Below are positions 49,378 to 50,888 of a stretch of 50,888 nucleotides of DNA, in pieces; position 1 is the first letter of the stretch; every line of letters begins with the position of its first letter. The DNA is from Oscillospiraceae bacterium (GTDB taxonomy: Bacteria > Bacillota > Clostridia > Oscillospirales > Oscillospiraceae). The translations under genes were made by a program, and so were the position numbers. Under the pieces are notes generated by a model. It had not been told where the DNA came from. It was given only the letters and a program-made list of their open reading frames with translations, and did not search any database. The stretch is taken from assembly GCA_017445875.1 (NCBI GenBank), contig JAFSRZ010000036.1:1-50888 (forward strand), read 5' to 3'.

Positions 49378-50503
49378 AACGCTGACTTTGACCCGTTTCC
49401 GCAACTATTCCGGCGCGGAAGCCGTCTTTCACCCGGACTGTAACGTACTCACCGGCGCGAACGCCCAAGGAAAAACAAATCTGCTGGAAGCGATAGTTTG
49501 TCTGTCCGGGATGAAGCCGCCACGCGTCCGCGCCGACCGCGATATGATTCAGTTCGACGCCGACAACGCCGCGATTTCCGCGCAAATCCGCGCAAGAGGC
49601 CGGACTTATCTTGTGGAAATCCGGCTTTCCCGCGACGGACGCCGTAAAATCACCGTCAACGGCGTACACGCTCGAACCCCCGCCGAACTCCGCGAACGGT
49701 TCCATACCGTCCTATTCCGCCCGGAAGATTTGTTGCTCATCCGCGACGCCCCCGCCACACGGCGACACTTTCTCGATACCGCCCTGTCACAACTGCGTCC
49801 GCGCTACGCCGACGCCCTCGCGTACTATCAGGCCGCACTCGCCCGGAAGTCTCGCATTCTCCGCGACGCCGCCGAACACCCCGGACTTTTGCGCACATTG
49901 CCCGATTTCAGTACCCAAATGGTACGATACGGCGCGGTTTTAGTCCGCTACCGCGCCCATTACACGCAACGCCTCCACGAGTACGCCGCCCGCCATCACG
50001 CCGCCTGTTCCGGCGGACACGAACAGCTTGCCGTGTCCTACCGCACGGTCTCGACTGTTACCGACCCGTCCGCGCCCGAAGGCGTCATTCAGGAACAGTT
50101 ACACCGGCACATGGAAGCCCACGAACGCGCCGAACTTGCCGCCAAACAGTGTCTTTCCGGCGCACACAGGGACGATTTGTCGATAACGGTCGACGGACGC
50201 GACGCCCGGACATGGGCCTCACAGGGACAAACCCGCACCGCCGCGCTTTCGCTGAAATTAGCCGAACGCGAAATTCTCCGCAACGCCTCCGGGGAATACC
50301 CCGTTCTCCTGCTCGACGACGTGTTGAGTGAACTTGACCCCGTGCGGCAGTCGTACGTACTGCGCGAAATCGAGGGCGGACAACGTTTCCTGACCTGTTG
50401 CGAGGATGACCGTTTGTCGGACATGCCCCCCGGACAGGTGTACCGTGTGCGGAACGGGTGTCTGTCGGCGGAAAATGTCGCGCCCCGTCAGAATGGCGTT
50501 TAG
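49367..50503 (+). CDS. recF: DNA replication and repair protein RecF
   Basis: 378 residues, slightly longer than the common ~360-370. It is an SMC/ABC-type ATPase that helps load RecA at gapped DNA with RecO and RecR. N-terminal LTLTRFRNYSGAEAVFHP, Walker A TGANAQGKTNLLEAI, HTVLFRPEDLLLIRDAPATRRHFLD, signature motif ASQGQTRTAALSLKLAE, Walker B YPVLLLDDVLSELD. Its ATG lies inside the end of yaaA, so translation is coupled. gyrB would be expected next but the window ends first. Confidence 0.97.
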   Translation: MELETLTLTRFRNYSGAEAVFHPDCNVLTGANAQGKTNLLEAIVCLSGMKPPRVRADRDMIQFDADNAAISAQIRARGRTYLVEIRLSRDGRRKITVNGVHARTPAELRERFHTVLFRPEDLLLIRDAPATRRHFLDTALSQLRPRYADALAYYQAALARKSRILRDAAEHPGLLRTLPDFSTQMVRYGAVLVRYRAHYTQRLHEYAARHHAACSGGHEQLAVSYRTVSTVTDPSAPEGVIQEQLHRHMEAHERAELAAKQCLSGAHRDDLSITVDGRDARTWASQGQTRTAALSLKLAEREILRNASGEYPVLLLDDVLSELDPVRQSYVLREIEGGQRFLTCCEDDRLSDMPPGQVYRVRNGCLSAENVAPRQNGV

Positions 50504-50603
50504 AAGCTCTGTAAGCGTCGTTTCTTCCGGGAGTGTTCCGAATACCATCCGCGCACAAAAGCGCGTCAGAGACCCCTTAAAACGCCCTACAGGCCATTCC
50601 ACG

Positions 50604-50888
50604 GAAAATGTCTCTCTTGTCGCCCCCCTGGGGGGGGAGATGTCGCCACAGGCGACAGAGGGGGGGACACCGCCCCCACCCGGCACGTGTCGCCACAGGC
50701 GACAGAGGGGGAACGTCGCCCCCACCCGGCACGTGTCGCCACAGGCGACAGAGGGGGGAACGTCGCCCCCACCCGGCACGTGTCGCCACAGGCGACAGAG
50801 GGGGGACGCCGCCCCCACCCGGCACGTGTCGCCACAGGCGACAGAGGGGGGAACGTCGCCCCCACCCGGCACGTGTCGCCACAGGCGA
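50604..50888. repeat. Tandem array of 46-47-bp palindromic units (family A), cut by window edge
   Basis: A leading CTTGTCGCCCCCCTGGGGGG segment is followed by units that start at 50641, 50688, 50734, 50781, 50827 and 50874. Each has TGTCGCCACAGGCGACA, a G run, a short variable AAC/ACG part and CGCCCCCACCCGGCACG. Units differ only by one-base indels and a few substitutions. The reverse complement of 4967-5070 is the same element with two units. Confidence 0.9.

Noticed and set aside
50641-50888. Possible CRISPR array
   Set aside because: The period is regular at 46-47 bp but there are no unique spacers; the whole unit is repeated, and single copies of it occur elsewhere between genes. No cas genes are present.

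Overview
The window is about 51 kb of moderately GC-rich DNA (impression near 57%, not computed) from a spore-forming, S-layer-bearing member of the Clostridia, probably near the Oscillospiraceae. The reasons are the sporulation genes spoIIIAG-AH, two SLH-domain surface proteins, an L27 with the FF-type N-terminal extension beside its Prp protease, AGGAGG-type ribosome sites, and the dnaA-oriC-dnaN-yaaA-recF origin block at the right end. The species is not identifiable by reading alone.

Layout. 1-445 is the 3' end of tuf. 512-1424 is a head-to-head hicB/hicA toxin-antitoxin pair lying between two identical 36-bp terminator repeats. 1514-8570 (minus) holds an SLH-anchored VWA-like/lipase protein, a DUF6273 lipoprotein and the ilvA-ridA-sugar O-acetyltransferase group. 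8789-9748 (minus) is rplU-prp-rpmA. 10009-13534 (plus) holds a GH17-type glucanase lipoprotein, a Gly-Tyr-repeat membrane protein and a methyltransferase lying between 26-bp direct repeats. 13619-15876 (minus) pairs a PII-like protein with a duplicated-DUF1538 membrane protein. A PLP aminotransferase and a malic enzyme follow, converging.

18998-20118 (minus) is spoIIIAG-AH without spoIIIAA-AF, behind a SigE-like promoter. 20234-37182 (minus) is the most striking part: four type IV pilin-like genes followed by one gene for a roughly 4,290-residue adhesin of MBG, beta-helix, Cna-B/DUF5979-like and SpaA modules. The first pilin lacks Glu5, as GspK/PilX tip pilins do. The adhesin has a signal peptide but no visible cell-wall anchor. 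I read this as a candidate pilus-tip adhesin operon, arranged like the PilVWX-PilY1 operons of Gram-negative bacteria but with an unrelated adhesin.

37560-41714 carries a YfcE-type phosphodiesterase, ychF, and a minus-strand cluster of a VTC-domain protein, DUF4956 and a ComEC-like metallo-beta-lactamase lipoprotein. 41959-45315 is a probable major S-layer protein with a leader of about 255 nt. 45316-50503 is the origin: dnaA (TTG start), a cluster of TTTTCCACA DnaA boxes followed by a CTA/TTA DnaA-trio tract, dnaN, a second DnaA-box cluster, yaaA and recF.

Most genes left of oriC are on the minus strand and so co-oriented with replication; tuf is a notable exception. Two palindromic intergenic repeat families recur through the window, and one expands into a 46-47-bp tandem array that runs off the right edge.
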